A DNA stretch of 64,000 nt, from contig CAJXSR010000001.1 in assembly GCA_913061275.1 (NCBI GenBank), positions 62,001 to 126,000 on the forward strand, in the 5' to 3' direction. The stretch's first letter is position 1, and each line of letters opens with the position of its first letter. Both the position numbers and the translations under genes were made by a program. Shown piece by piece: positions 17,131 to 28,627 of this stretch. The stretch is from an uncultured Paracoccaceae bacterium. Lineage in GTDB: Bacteria > Pseudomonadota > Alphaproteobacteria > Rhodobacterales > Rhodobacteraceae. Under the pieces are notes generated by a model. It had not been told where the DNA came from, did not search any database, and saw only the letters and a list, made by a program, of their open reading frames with translations.

Positions 17131-17913
17131 TTGGTAAAAAGACCAAGATGCTATTTTACAAGTACCAGTTTGCTTTTATGCACACTGTTAATCGTGGGTT
17201 GCAGTAGTCGTTTTACGCGGTCTATGCCCATGAAACGTACTGTTGTGCCGAAAACAGAAATTATTCACGTAGAAACAGGCAGCATTAATGTATCTCCGCC
17301 ACCTGGGTTTTGCATAGATGGTGATGCTGGCAAAAATACCGATGCTTCGGTTTTTATTATTTTTGCAAACTGCGGGTATATTAACTCAAATGGCAGACGC
17401 GCCAACCGAAATGCTGGGTTTAATGGCCTTGTCACAACAAGCGTCGCTAAAACTGCGGTGTTTAAAAATACAGATGATCTTGATGTTATGTCAGACTATC
17501 TAAGTTCAGCTGAAGGGCTAAAGTCACTTAGCACGTCAGGCAACACAAACAATATTTCAGTCATAGATAAACGCCAAACCGCAGATGGCGTTTTCCTGCA
17601 ACTGCAAGACCAAGATGCCACTTTATCTAAAACTGTTTGGAAAAGTTTTCTGAACAGGTCCGAGCATTTGGTTACGGTAACGTTATTACAAAATGAAAAC
17701 GCAGAGATCGAACCTGAGCAGGCAATGCAATTTTTGCAAAGCTATTCCGAAACGATTGTATCAAGTTCAGATCAGGCCAGCCAAATAAACGATGTAGCAA
17801 TACCAAATAGCGAGCCATCACCCCCTGTTGCAGTTACCCAGCAGGAAAGAGGCCCCGTTTATCAAAAAAACAAACTAAAAAAAGTAGGGTTTTTACGCAG
17901 ACTGTTACTTTAA
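17131..17913 (+). CDS. Predicted lipoprotein of unknown function
   Basis: A 260-residue protein with a lipoprotein signal peptide: basic MVKRPR, hydrophobic core, lipobox LIVGC with C24 as the predicted lipidated residue. Translation starts at TTG with GGGCAGG upstream; no ATG in frame precedes the signal. The mature protein has a conserved-looking block SPPPGFCIDG ... VFIIFANCGYI, two cysteines that could pair, and a basic proline-rich tail. I do not recognise a family with a known role. It is followed, 56 bases on, by two further genes of unknown function on the same strand. Confidence 0.7.
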   Translation: MVKRPRCYFTSTSLLLCTLLIVGCSSRFTRSMPMKRTVVPKTEIIHVETGSINVSPPPGFCIDGDAGKNTDASVFIIFANCGYINSNGRRANRNAGFNGLVTTSVAKTAVFKNTDDLDVMSDYLSSAEGLKSLSTSGNTNNISVIDKRQTADGVFLQLQDQDATLSKTVWKSFLNRSEHLVTVTLLQNENAEIEPEQAMQFLQSYSETIVSSSDQASQINDVAIPNSEPSPPVAVTQQERGPVYQKNKLKKVGFLRRLLL

Positions 17914-17969
17914 AAACAATTATCTGATACCCATTTAAATACAGGCCCTAAGACAAAGACCAAATACAG

Positions 17970-18749
17970 GTGAACATCTTGAATAAGATCAAGAAATTTT
18001 TGGATGAAATACGCAGCAAAAGCAATTTGCGGTGGTGGGATCGGCAATCAAAAAAAGCTGAAACAATTGATTTGTATGACTTGCGTGAACTAAGAGCAAA
18101 AGCGCGGCAAATTCGCAATCGGGCAAACAAAGTAAATCACATTGCGTCATCGCGCCTGACCTTACCTGTCATTGGCTCTAAGGCAATTAAGAAACCTCAG
18201 GGAACCGAATGGTCACACAGGCCCGAAGCTTGGGCAGGGCCTGTTAGCCCAACGGGTATGTCCTCTGTGGTAAATAAAGCCAGAATTGGCACAGAATTGG
18301 CTTTGTTTCATGACTGCACCACCTCTGAAATGACACTGCGACAAGTGCGTAATGACCGCGAAGAAGATTTGGCACCTTTTGGTATCCAGCTTGATGTTTT
18401 TAATTTCGACGGGTCATTTTTATCCCTTGCGGTTGAGATGCCGCAAGAAGCCGTGATCGGTTTAAAGAAAGAACACATCATTCGGCTGGCATTGATTGTA
18501 GACAGTGAACGCCCACAAGAAATGTTTGCACGGTTGAATTTACGCCATGGGCCCAACACAGAACAAATTGTGCGCGAATTAGATTTATCAACGCGTGAAT
18601 TTTATGTGGAATTTGATTTATTCTATACAAACTTCAAAGAAGCGCGCGCCGAAAGTCTTTGGCTGGATTTAATTTTTGAAAGCCCGTCAATGAACCAAAT
18701 TACCATCCGCGACGTATCGGTTATCCGCCGCCGCCGCGCCAATATTTAA
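17970..18749 (+). CDS. Conserved Rhodobacteraceae protein of unknown function (DUF6478-like)
   Basis: A 259-residue soluble protein. The N-terminal 60 residues are highly charged and probably helical (RWWDRQSKKAETIDLYDLRELRAK). The rest looks like a beta-rich fold ending in a basic RRRRANI. I associate it from memory with the Rhodobacteraceae family DUF6478, not by a search. The start is uncertain: GTG at 17970, or TTG three codons on (17979) with CAGGTG before it. It is followed after 9 bases by the 128-residue gene, so the two are very likely one operon and may work together. Confidence 0.65.
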   Translation: MNILNKIKKFLDEIRSKSNLRWWDRQSKKAETIDLYDLRELRAKARQIRNRANKVNHIASSRLTLPVIGSKAIKKPQGTEWSHRPEAWAGPVSPTGMSSVVNKARIGTELALFHDCTTSEMTLRQVRNDREEDLAPFGIQLDVFNFDGSFLSLAVEMPQEAVIGLKKEHIIRLALIVDSERPQEMFARLNLRHGPNTEQIVRELDLSTREFYVEFDLFYTNFKEARAESLWLDLIFESPSMNQITIRDVSVIRRRRANI

Positions 18750-18758
18750 AGGTATCAT

Positions 18759-19145
18759 ATGTCCGTATCATCAACCCTTACCAAAAAACGCATCGCCAAC
18801 GGGATATATGAAGGTATTTATACCAGTGCAAATAGCACCGCGACGGCACCTGAAGTAAACCTAACTTTATTAGGCCAACCAGTGGGTGAGGTTATCGTCG
18901 ATCAAATAGATGAAAAAAACAACTCGTGGCTTATTCGGTGTAAAATTCCCGCTGATACAATTTCAGATGGGGTGCATAGTTTTCTTATTTGCGAACAAGG
19001 TGGCAATGACGTTTTAGATCGTTTTTCGATTATCGCGGGCGAGCCATTAGATGATGATTTACGCAATGAAATTAATCTACTACGTGAAGAATTAGATATG
19101 CTTAAACGGGCCTTTCGGCGCCATTGTGTAGAAACATTAGGTTGA
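18759..19145 (+). CDS. Protein of unknown function, C-terminal helix
   Basis: A 128-residue protein. Residues about 10-95 look beta-rich (ANGIYEGIYTSA ... VNLTLLGQPVGEVIVDQ ... WLIRCKIPADTISDGVHSFLI), and residues 100-123 form an amphipathic, charged helix (DLRNEINLLREELDMLKRAFR) that could pair as a coiled coil. It begins with ATG, AAGG about 9 bases upstream, directly behind the DUF6478-like gene. No function recognised; the coiled-coil end suggests a partner protein. Confidence 0.65.
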   Translation: MSVSSTLTKKRIANGIYEGIYTSANSTATAPEVNLTLLGQPVGEVIVDQIDEKNNSWLIRCKIPADTISDGVHSFLICEQGGNDVLDRFSIIAGEPLDDDLRNEINLLREELDMLKRAFRRHCVETLG

Positions 19146-19205
19146 CGCTGCGTATTGCGTGACAAATTTTCAAAATTATCTAGAATTTACACTCTAATAT
19201 AGTGA

Positions 19206-22216
<3,011 letters not shown>

Positions 22217-22277
22217 CATCGTCCTATATAGTATGTTACGCTTAAGAAATACTTTGCAGGTAAAAGGCCTAAGATCA

Positions 22278-23021
22278 ATGGATTCTACAAAAACAGTTGA
22301 TGCACATGAAGTTGCAAAATTTGAAGCTATGGCCGCTGAATGGTGGGATACCGAAGGTAAATTTAAGCCCCTGCACATGCTTAATCCATGCCGCCTAGAT
22401 TATATAGTTTCTCAAATCGCAGTTGAATTTGGCCGCGATATCACCCAGAAATTACCTTTTAAAGGTTTGCGAATTTTAGATATTGGCTGTGGTGGTGGGT
22501 TGCTATCCGAACCAATGGCGCGGTTGGGTGCAGCTGTTGTTGGTGCCGATGCAGCCCCTGCAAATATACCTGTGGCACAAGTTCATGCTAAGCAATCAGG
22601 CCTTGAAATTGATTACCGACACATTACCGCAGAACAACTGGCAACAGATGGCGAACAGTTTGATGTCATTTTAAACATGGAAGTGATTGAACATGTATCA
22701 GACCCGCAAGCATTTCTAACTGCATGTCACGGTCTTTTGAAACCAGGCGGGCTTATTTTATGTTCAACCATTAACCGAAATCCGAAAAGCTACATGGTAG
22801 CAATTATTGGTGCAGAACAGATCATGCGCTGGTTGCCAAAAGGAACGCATGAGTGGGACAAGTTCATTACGCCTAATGAATTATTTGATCTGTTGGAAAA
22901 TGCAGGATTATCACCCGTTGATAAAAAAGGATTTGTTTTCAATCCTCTAAAATGGTCTTGGTCACTTTCTGATAGTGATCTTAGCGTTAACTATGTCACT
23001 GCCAGTATTCGCAAACCTTAG
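22278..23021 (+). CDS. ubiG: UbiG, ubiquinone biosynthesis O-methyltransferase
   Basis: A 247-residue class-I SAM methyltransferase that carries out both O-methylations of ubiquinone synthesis. The N-terminal [27 protein letters not shown] is the UbiG signature. SAM motif I is [16 protein letters not shown], and the post-motif block is [14 protein letters not shown] start it at ATG 22278 (MDSTKTV); the open frame reaches 15 codons further upstream into the pip promoter side, without support. Converges with marR (4-base overlap of stop codons). Confidence 0.95.
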   Translation: MDSTKTVDAHEVAKFEAMAAEWWDTEGKFKPLHMLNPCRLDYIVSQIAVEFGRDITQKLPFKGLRILDIGCGGGLLSEPMARLGAAVVGADAAPANIPVAQVHAKQSGLEIDYRHITAEQLATDGEQFDVILNMEVIEHVSDPQAFLTACHGLLKPGGLILCSTINRNPKSYMVAIIGAEQIMRWLPKGTHEWDKFITPNELFDLLENAGLSPVDKKGFVFNPLKWSWSLSDSDLSVNYVTASIRKP

Positions 23022-23458
23022 CTAAGTGCGGCCCTAAGTTCACGCAAAATTGGTAATGTCGCTTTAATCTTATCAACGCCCATATGTTTAATAACCTCGT
23101 CAAACACCGGCTCTACTGCGCGCACTGCCTGATCGCGCGCATTACGACCCGCAACACTTAAGGCCACTTTCTTTTTACGCGCATCGTCCCAATCAGGACG
23201 AATATGCACATAACCAGCCATTTCAAGCCTGTTTAGCGTATTGGTCATTGCGCCTTTTGTTACCGAAAACAGCCGCGCTAATTGCGCAGGCGATCTTTCT
23301 ACCCCTTGATGGGCTAAATGGTTAAGAACAGAAAAATGTGACAGCTCCATCCCCTTGGGCAATGCCTTAGTCAGTTGCGCACGAATTAGCTGATCCGATG
23401 TCATAATTTCACTAAACAATGCAATCGCTAGTGAGTCATCTGCAGTCTTATCATTCAT
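23018..23458 (-). CDS. MarR-family transcriptional regulator
   Basis: A MarR-type winged-helix repressor of about 146 residues (recognition region [29 protein letters not shown]; wing with [15 protein letters not shown]). The start is either ATG 23458, which overlaps the stop of the amidase gene (ATGAATGA) and suggests coupling, or ATG 23482 eight codons upstream, which has no ribosome site; I prefer the former. It is the last gene of the comF-grxC-amidase-marR group. Ligand and targets unknown. Confidence 0.85.
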   Translation of the reverse strand: MNDKTADDSLAIALFSEIMTSDQLIRAQLTKALPKGMELSHFSVLNHLAHQGVERSPAQLARLFSVTKGAMTNTLNRLEMAGYVHIRPDWDDARKKKVALSVAGRNARDQAVRAVEPVFDEVIKHMGVDKIKATLPILRELRAALS

Positions 23459-24290
23459 AAGGGTTTTGATACTTTCGATCATGTTGCAAAGACGGAATAC
23501 GCCCGCGTGCAGTGTCTACCTGATCCAGATCAATTTCAACTATTGTTATGCCCGCATTCGTTGAAGCATCCGCCAATACTTTCCCCCACGGGTCAACCAG
23601 TAGGCTGTGACCATAAGTTTGGCGTTGCCTGCCAGATGTTGCACTATGCGTGCCCGTTTGCGCAGGCGCCACGATAAAACAACCCGTTTCGATAGCGCGT
23701 GCACGTAATAAAACATGCCAATGCGCCTCACCGGACACAGGTGAAAAAGCGGCAGGAACAGTTATTATTTGCGCACCCGCTTTGGCAAGGGCGCGATACA
23801 AATGCGGAAACCGTAAATCATAGCAAATTGTCAGCCCAACTGTTCCGAATTCACAAGGGGCTAAAACAAGCTTATTCCCTGGACGATAGCCTTTAGACTC
23901 TTGAAAGGTTTCAGTCTGATCCAAAACAACATCGAACATGTGTATTTTGTCATAGTTGGCAATGATTTCCCCGTTAGGCCCAATTACAAAACACCTATTT
24001 GCAAAACGCCCCTCTGGGTCACTTGATTGCAATGCCAGCGACCCAATAAGCAATGTAATGCTCAATTCTGCTGCGATCTGTTGAAATGCTTTTAGACTAG
24101 GATCGTCTTTTTGACGATGAAACAAACGGCGTTGGTGGTCTTTGTCTATAGACACACAGTTCGTTACTTCAGGTGTTACAATAAATTGCGCACCTTGCGC
24201 ATGTGCATCACGTACCATTTGCAAAACAACCGCTAGATTATCTACTGGCTGGTCAGACGCATTTGTTTGCAGCAAACCAACCGTAACCAT
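23451..24290 (-). CDS. Carbon-nitrogen hydrolase (Nit-type omega-amidase / deaminated glutathione amidase family)
   Basis: A 279-residue nitrilase-superfamily enzyme with the Glu-Lys-Cys triad visible: E41 in VTPEVTN, K115 in YDKIHMFDV, C156 in TICYDLRFP. The YDKIHMFDV block is characteristic of the Nit1/Nit2 branch, which hydrolyses deaminated glutathione or omega-amides. Its ATG overlaps the grxC stop by one base (TAATG). Position next to a glutaredoxin fits glutathione repair, but the substrate is by homology only. Confidence 0.88.
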   Translation of the reverse strand: MVTVGLLQTNASDQPVDNLAVVLQMVRDAHAQGAQFIVTPEVTNCVSIDKDHQRRLFHRQKDDPSLKAFQQIAAELSITLLIGSLALQSSDPEGRFANRCFVIGPNGEIIANYDKIHMFDVVLDQTETFQESKGYRPGNKLVLAPCEFGTVGLTICYDLRFPHLYRALAKAGAQIITVPAAFSPVSGEAHWHVLLRARAIETGCFIVAPAQTGTHSATSGRQRQTYGHSLLVDPWGKVLADASTNAGITIVEIDLDQVDTARGRIPSLQHDRKYQNPYE

Positions 24291-24547
24291 TATGCAGCCA
24301 ACATCGCGTCTAGTTTGCCATTACGCTCTAACGCAAACAATTCATCGCATCCGCCAATATGTTTATTGCCTATAAAGATTTGCGGAACCATATGGCGACC
24401 GAGTGATCGCTGCATCATTTCAGCGCGCTTTGCAGGGCGTACCATCACATTTGTTTCGCTATAAGATATTCCCTTTTGGGCAAATAACTTCTTTGCACGT
24501 GCACAATATCCACAAATCGGTGTGGTATAAATTTCAACTTTTTTCAT
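24290..24547 (-). CDS. grxC: Glutaredoxin 3
   Basis: An 85-residue glutaredoxin with active site CGYC (C12, C15) after YTTPI, the glutathione-binding TVPQIF-type loop (MVPQIFIGNKHIGGCDEL) and the GGCDEL motif. Start ATG 24547 is preferred over 24559 because GAGAA precedes it and it gives the usual 85-residue length. Reduces protein and glutathione mixed disulfides. Couples by TAATG to the amidase gene. Confidence 0.93.
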   Translation of the reverse strand: MKKVEIYTTPICGYCARAKKLFAQKGISYSETNVMVRPAKRAEMMQRSLGRHMVPQIFIGNKHIGGCDELFALERNGKLDAMLAA

Positions 24548-24582
24548 GACAGTTCTCATTAATTTTTCATATATATAGCACG

Positions 24583-25299
24583 CTATTCTGATCTGGCAAC
24601 GCGTGCGAAGACTATCATATTCACCTTTGTGGCACCTGCCTGTCTACATGCTTCTGCACAGGCCGAAAGTGTGGCACCAGTTGTCATGACATCATCAACC
24701 AACAGAACAGAACGTGCCTGTAAGGATTTGGTTTTGGGGTCTTTCATGGCAATGGAATTTTCAAGATTTATAAAACGGCTTTCTCGGTTCATACCTTTTT
24801 GGCTTTTTGTACTTCTAACCCTGCACAACAAATCTACCGTGGCTTTTGAGCTATCCAATTTAGCAATTTTTTGCGCCAAAACTGAAGCTTGATTAAACCG
24901 ACGCCGTACTAAGCGCCATTTATAAAGCGGTACAGGCGCAATTATCATATCTGGCTCTAATACTGGTTTACAAGATTGATACATCCATTTTGCCATTTCC
25001 GGCACTAAATCCAGTCGGTCGGAATGTTTTAAAAGCAATGACATTTTACGACCTGCACCTTCATATAACACGGCACATCTTCCTTTGTCCCAGCCAGGTG
25101 GATTTGTCAGGCATTGATCGCAAAAGCAAAAATCTACATCCCCTTCAGGCAAGGGAACGCCACAACTATCGCACACTTGCCCCGTTGCAAAATAGGTTTC
25201 TTTCCAACACCCAGCGCATAATCCCCGTTCATTGGCAGTTTCCACACCGCAGGCTAGGCATCTAGTTGGATATATTGATTCTATAATGTGCTTTAAAAT
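24583..25299 (-). CDS. comF: ComF-family amidophosphoribosyltransferase-like protein, unusual start codon
   Basis: A ComF-type protein: a double zinc ribbon at the N-terminus, then a PRTase domain with VLLVDDVMTTGATLSACA near the C-terminus. The first in-frame GTG (25245) would begin at VETANERG and lose the first CxxC, yet the codons upstream read ESIYPTRCLACG, which matches the family's usual IYPPRCLxCG. Between the preceding in-frame stop (TAA near 25321) and that point there is no ATG, GTG or TTG. AAAGGG at 25308-25313 is 8 bases before an ATT (25299) and 5 before an ATA (25302). I therefore place the start at ATT 25299, giving 238 residues. Linked to DNA uptake in competent bacteria; here the role is unproven. 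Confidence 0.85.
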   Translation of the reverse strand: MLKHIIESIYPTRCLACGVETANERGLCAGCWKETYFATGQVCDSCGVPLPEGDVDFCFCDQCLTNPPGWDKGRCAVLYEGAGRKMSLLLKHSDRLDLVPEMAKWMYQSCKPVLEPDMIIAPVPLYKWRLVRRRFNQASVLAQKIAKLDSSKATVDLLCRVRSTKSQKGMNRESRFINLENSIAMKDPKTKSLQARSVLLVDDVMTTGATLSACAEACRQAGATKVNMIVFARVARSE

Positions 25300-25349
25300 T
25301 ATCTTTGCCCTTTCTTGTGCAAAAGCTTAGAGAATGCAAAAGGTAACAA

Positions 25350-26168
25350 ATGCAAAATACAACCAAACTTTTTGATACAAACGCTTTGTCATTACATCGC
25401 ACGCGCGCATTGCAATCTGGAAATCCAGCATGGTTCTTGCATGAACTAGCCGCAGAGTGTGTTCATGAAAGACTGCAAGACATTAACAGAAAGTTTACCA
25501 ACCCTGCTTTTGTGGGTTGGAATGGTGATATTTGGCAAAAAACCTTTCAACAACGCTTAACTGTTGCACTTGATAGTGATGTCATTGCCTTAAATAAAAC
25601 GTCTCATGATTTAGTCATCAATGGGTTAACCCTACATTGGGCGAATGACCCTGTTGGGCAGCTTGTACAAATGCGCCGCGCATTACAGCCCGACGGCTTA
25701 ATGATTGCGGCCCTGTTTGGCGGGCAAACTTTACATGAATTACGTGTTGCCTTCGCCGAAGCGGAAGCGCGAACCGAAGGCGGTTTAAGCCCGCGCATTG
25801 CACCGATGGGTGAAATCCGGGATTTGGGCGCGTTAATACAACGTGCAGGTTTTGCATTGCCTGTGGCCGATAGCATTACCCTAAATGTCGAGTATGACAC
25901 ACCCATTCACCTGATGAACGATTTACGCCAAATGGGCGAGGTCAATGCATTGCTGCAAAGGCGCAGGTTTTTAAAGCGTGAAACTTTAGCCGCTGCCGCA
26001 GAAATTTATGCTGCAAACTACCAAAAATCATCTGGGCGTATCAGTGCAACATTCGAATTGGTTTTCCTTACAGGCTGGGCGCCTTCTAAAGATCAACAAA
26101 AACCATTGCGCCCTGGTTCAGCCCAGCAAAGATTGGCTGATGCGCTAGGGACAATAGAGCGCGATTGA
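25350..26168 (+). CDS. BioC/NDUFAF5-like SAM-dependent methyltransferase-fold protein
   Basis: A 272-residue protein with the N-terminal block RALQSGNPAWFLHELAAECVHERL and the conserved DLVINGLTLHWANDPVGQLVQMRRALQPDGLMIAALFGGQTLHELR of the NDUFAF5/BioC-like family. The mitochondrial relative NDUFAF5 hydroxylates an arginine of a complex I subunit. The glycine-rich SAM motif I is not recognisable here: where it should be, the sequence reads INRKFTNPAFVGWNGDIW. The protein may use SAM in another way or not be a methyltransferase. Divergent from comF, with only about 50 bases between the genes. Confidence 0.8.
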   Translation: MQNTTKLFDTNALSLHRTRALQSGNPAWFLHELAAECVHERLQDINRKFTNPAFVGWNGDIWQKTFQQRLTVALDSDVIALNKTSHDLVINGLTLHWANDPVGQLVQMRRALQPDGLMIAALFGGQTLHELRVAFAEAEARTEGGLSPRIAPMGEIRDLGALIQRAGFALPVADSITLNVEYDTPIHLMNDLRQMGEVNALLQRRRFLKRETLAAAAEIYAANYQKSSGRISATFELVFLTGWAPSKDQQKPLRPGSAQQRLADALGTIERD

Positions 26169-26240
26169 TAGAACAACGATTGATTAGATGTAGAACTGCT
26201 TTAGATAAGCTAAAACGTTGGCAGAATAGGTAAACATAAA

Positions 26241-27275
26241 ATGAAAACTTCAGATCATCCTGACATTAAGCCTGCAAAAGTTGGCGTATTAATTGCAAAT
26301 CTTGGCACGCCCGACGCGACAGACTATTGGTCTATGCGAAGATATTTAAACGAATTTTTATCAGATAAACGGGTAATTGATTATCCACGCTGGAAATGGC
26401 AACCGTTGTTACAGTTGATTATCCTATCAACACGCCCGTCAAAATCTGGTGCTGCTTATCGCGGAATTTGGAATACTGAAAAGAATGAAAGCCCGCTGTT
26501 AACAACCACGCGGGCGCAGTGCCAAAAGATTGCGGCGGTATTTAAAAAAGAATACGGCGATACTGTCGTTGTTGATTTTTGTATGCGCTATGGTAACCCG
26601 TCCACTGACAGTGTTATCCAAAAAATGAAAGATCAAGGGTGTGATCGCATCGTATTTTTTCCACTTTATCCGCAATATTCCGCACCCACCACAGCAACAG
26701 CAAACGATCAAGTATTTCGCAGCTTAATGAAAATGAACTGGCAACCTTACATCCGCACAGTACCTGCTTATTTTGATCGCCCTGATTATATCAAAGTACT
26801 GGCCGACTCTGTACGCACGGCATATTCAAAACTAGATAAAGCGCCTGATATTTTAGTAGTATCCTATCACGGCATGCCGCTTAGGTATTTAACCGAAGGC
26901 GACCCATATCATTGCCAATGCCAAAAAACTACACGTCTGTTAAAACAGGAACTTGGGTGGGGTGATGATAAAATAAAAACAACCTTCCAATCAAAATTTG
27001 GCCCAGAACAATGGATTGAACCTTATACGGTAGAAGAAGTTGCACGATTGGCAAAAGCAGACAAAAAGAACATCGCGGTAATTGCCCCTGCATTTTCATC
27101 TGACTGCGTGGAAACTCTTGAAGAAATTAACGAAGAGATTAACGAAAGCTTTATGGATGCTGGTGGCGAAAGCTTCACATATATTCCATGCCTGAATGAC
27201 AGTGATGCGCACATTACGATTTTAACCTCTATTCTAAAGAATGAAATGTCTGGCTGGATTTCAAAAAAGTCATAA
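26241..27275 (+). CDS. hemH: Ferrochelatase
   Basis: A 344-residue ferrochelatase inserting Fe2+ into protoporphyrin IX, the last step of haem synthesis. Conserved regions are NLGTPD, AYRGIWN, MRYGNP, FFPLYPQYSAPTTATA, SYHGMP (metal-site histidine) and FSSDCVETLEEI (catalytic glutamate). A CxCQ pair (YHCQCQKT near residue 220) is present, as in several alphaproteobacterial enzymes. ATG start with AGGT upstream. Separate transcription unit by its 72-base upstream gap. Confidence 0.95.
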   Translation: MKTSDHPDIKPAKVGVLIANLGTPDATDYWSMRRYLNEFLSDKRVIDYPRWKWQPLLQLIILSTRPSKSGAAYRGIWNTEKNESPLLTTTRAQCQKIAAVFKKEYGDTVVVDFCMRYGNPSTDSVIQKMKDQGCDRIVFFPLYPQYSAPTTATANDQVFRSLMKMNWQPYIRTVPAYFDRPDYIKVLADSVRTAYSKLDKAPDILVVSYHGMPLRYLTEGDPYHCQCQKTTRLLKQELGWGDDKIKTTFQSKFGPEQWIEPYTVEEVARLAKADKKNIAVIAPAFSSDCVETLEEINEEINESFMDAGGESFTYIPCLNDSDAHITILTSILKNEMSGWISKKS

Positions 27276-27343
27276 ATATTGCGTCCTAGGAATAATGCAC
27301 ATACGGTCATGCATATGAATGCACCGCAACAGCATAACAATAC

Positions 27344-27973
27344 ATGACACAGTCCAAAGGTGACGTTGATCTGGCGTTAATCATCGCGTTGGATGTGTCT
27401 TACAGCGTTGATGTGGACGAGTTTCATTTAATGCGCGAAGGCCTTGCAGCGGCATTAGACACCAAAGAAGTAGAAGAGGCGCTGTTAACCGGTTTTCACG
27501 GCGCAATGCTAATATGTGTTTTACAATGGTCTGGCTTTCAAGAACAAAAAATCAAAGTAAAATGGATGCGTGTCACCGACCGTAGCGGTTTGGCAGCAAT
27601 AGCCCATGAAGTTCGTCAAACTACACGTGGCTATTACGGCGGTGCTACAGATATTGGCGGTGCCTTGGAATATTGCCGTAAGTTGATTTTAAATACGCCC
27701 GAAAAGGCCGCGCGCATGGTGATTGATCTTGTCGCAGACGGTACAAACAATGTTAACTTTTCCCCAATATTTGAACGTGACATAGCTGTCAGCATGGGGA
27801 TAACCATCAATGGCCTTGCAATAACAAATGAAGTTGACGGATTGGTTGATTATTTCACAAATACTATCATTGGCGGCAATGGCGCATTTGTTGAAGTTGC
27901 AAAAGAATACACAGACTTTGAATTGGCCATGCGCAAAAAGCTGGCGCGCGAAACCCAGTCATTAGTTTCCTAA
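27344..27973 (+). CDS. DUF1194 / von Willebrand factor A-like protein without signal peptide
   Basis: A 209-residue VWA-fold protein of the DUF1194 type: a MIDAS-like motif LDVSYSVDVDEF at the start, then YGGATDIGGALEYC and MVIDLVADGTNN. Many DUF1194 proteins I know of carry an N-terminal signal peptide; here an in-frame stop (TAA at 27335-27337) lies just upstream of the ATG, so none is possible and the protein should be cytoplasmic. The ribosome site is weak. Function unknown; VWA domains usually bind metal and partner proteins. Confidence 0.75.
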   Translation: MTQSKGDVDLALIIALDVSYSVDVDEFHLMREGLAAALDTKEVEEALLTGFHGAMLICVLQWSGFQEQKIKVKWMRVTDRSGLAAIAHEVRQTTRGYYGGATDIGGALEYCRKLILNTPEKAARMVIDLVADGTNNVNFSPIFERDIAVSMGITINGLAITNEVDGLVDYFTNTIIGGNGAFVEVAKEYTDFELAMRKKLARETQSLVS

Positions 27974-27975
27974 GA

Positions 27976-28113
27976 TTACTTAGAATATGCCTCAACTGGT
28001 ACGCCAATAAATTCTTTATTACCAACCAGAATAGCAATTTTTCCATTCTTCAAAGCGCGTAAAAACAGGCCTTGTACGGCAACACAACTGCCCAACATAA
28101 TGGTCTTATACAT
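27976..28113 (-). CDS. Small conserved protein, 45 residues
   Basis: A short gene below the usual size cutoff. The product begins MYKTIMLGSCVAVQGLF and ends KEFIGVPVEAYSK. It has the pattern of a single small beta-rich domain (VQGLFLRALKNGKIAILVGNKEFIGVPV), and I recall similar short proteins in Rhodobacteraceae. ATG is preceded by GGGGGT at about 8 bases. It lies in the otherwise empty gap between the VWA-like gene and mutT, on the same strand as mutT. Function unknown. Confidence 0.6.
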   Translation of the reverse strand: MYKTIMLGSCVAVQGLFLRALKNGKIAILVGNKEFIGVPVEAYSK

Positions 28114-28228
28114 GCACACTACCCCCAAAATAGGTACAATTTACGTTGATACTCAAACACCATCTACAAAATACAATATACATTATGGCGTATAAATTGA
28201 TAGTGATTCGCAAGAATTGGTAAATATG

Positions 28229-28627
28229 CTACAACCAGTCCCTTAAAACAGCAATTAGCGGAATGTCTGCGGCGGGCATTTCATACGTAGATAAATCACG
28301 CGCTTTAACCCATGCAAGTTTCTGCCCTTCTTTGGGCGAAACAATACCATCCCATTTGCGGCAGGCAAATACTGGCATCAAAAGGTGAAACTTTTCGTAG
28401 CTGTGACTGGCAAAGGTAAGAGGCGCCAAACAAGAGGCCCACGTTTCAATGCCTAGCTCCTCAAATAATTCGCGAATTAGCGCCGCCTCTGGTGTTTCAC
28501 CAAGTTCAACTTTACCGCCCGGAAATTCCCATAAACCTGCCATAGGTTTTCCAGCAGGTCGTCTTGCCAATAAAACACGGCCATCCGGGTCAATCAATGC
28601 GACCGCAGAAACCAATACGGTTTTCAT
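28229..28627 (-). CDS. mutT: MutT, 8-oxo-dGTP diphosphatase
   Basis: A 132-residue Nudix hydrolase with the complete Nudix box (GKVELGETPEAALIRELFEELG, about residues 38-59) and the MutT-typical ARRPAGKPMAGLWEFPGGK. It cleans oxidised dGTP from the nucleotide pool. Its ATG overlaps the argJ stop (4 bases), so argJ and mutT are coupled, an arrangement common in alphaproteobacteria. Confidence 0.93.
   Translation of the reverse strand: MKTVLVSAVALIDPDGRVLLARRPAGKPMAGLWEFPGGKVELGETPEAALIRELFEELGIETWASCLAPLTFASHSYEKFHLLMPVFACRKWDGIVSPKEGQKLAWVKARDLSTYEMPAADIPLIAVLRDWL

Noticed and set aside
24290-24547. Glutaredoxin active site CGYC instead of CPYC
   Set aside because: I recall CGYC in other alphaproteobacterial GrxC proteins; not remarkable on its own.
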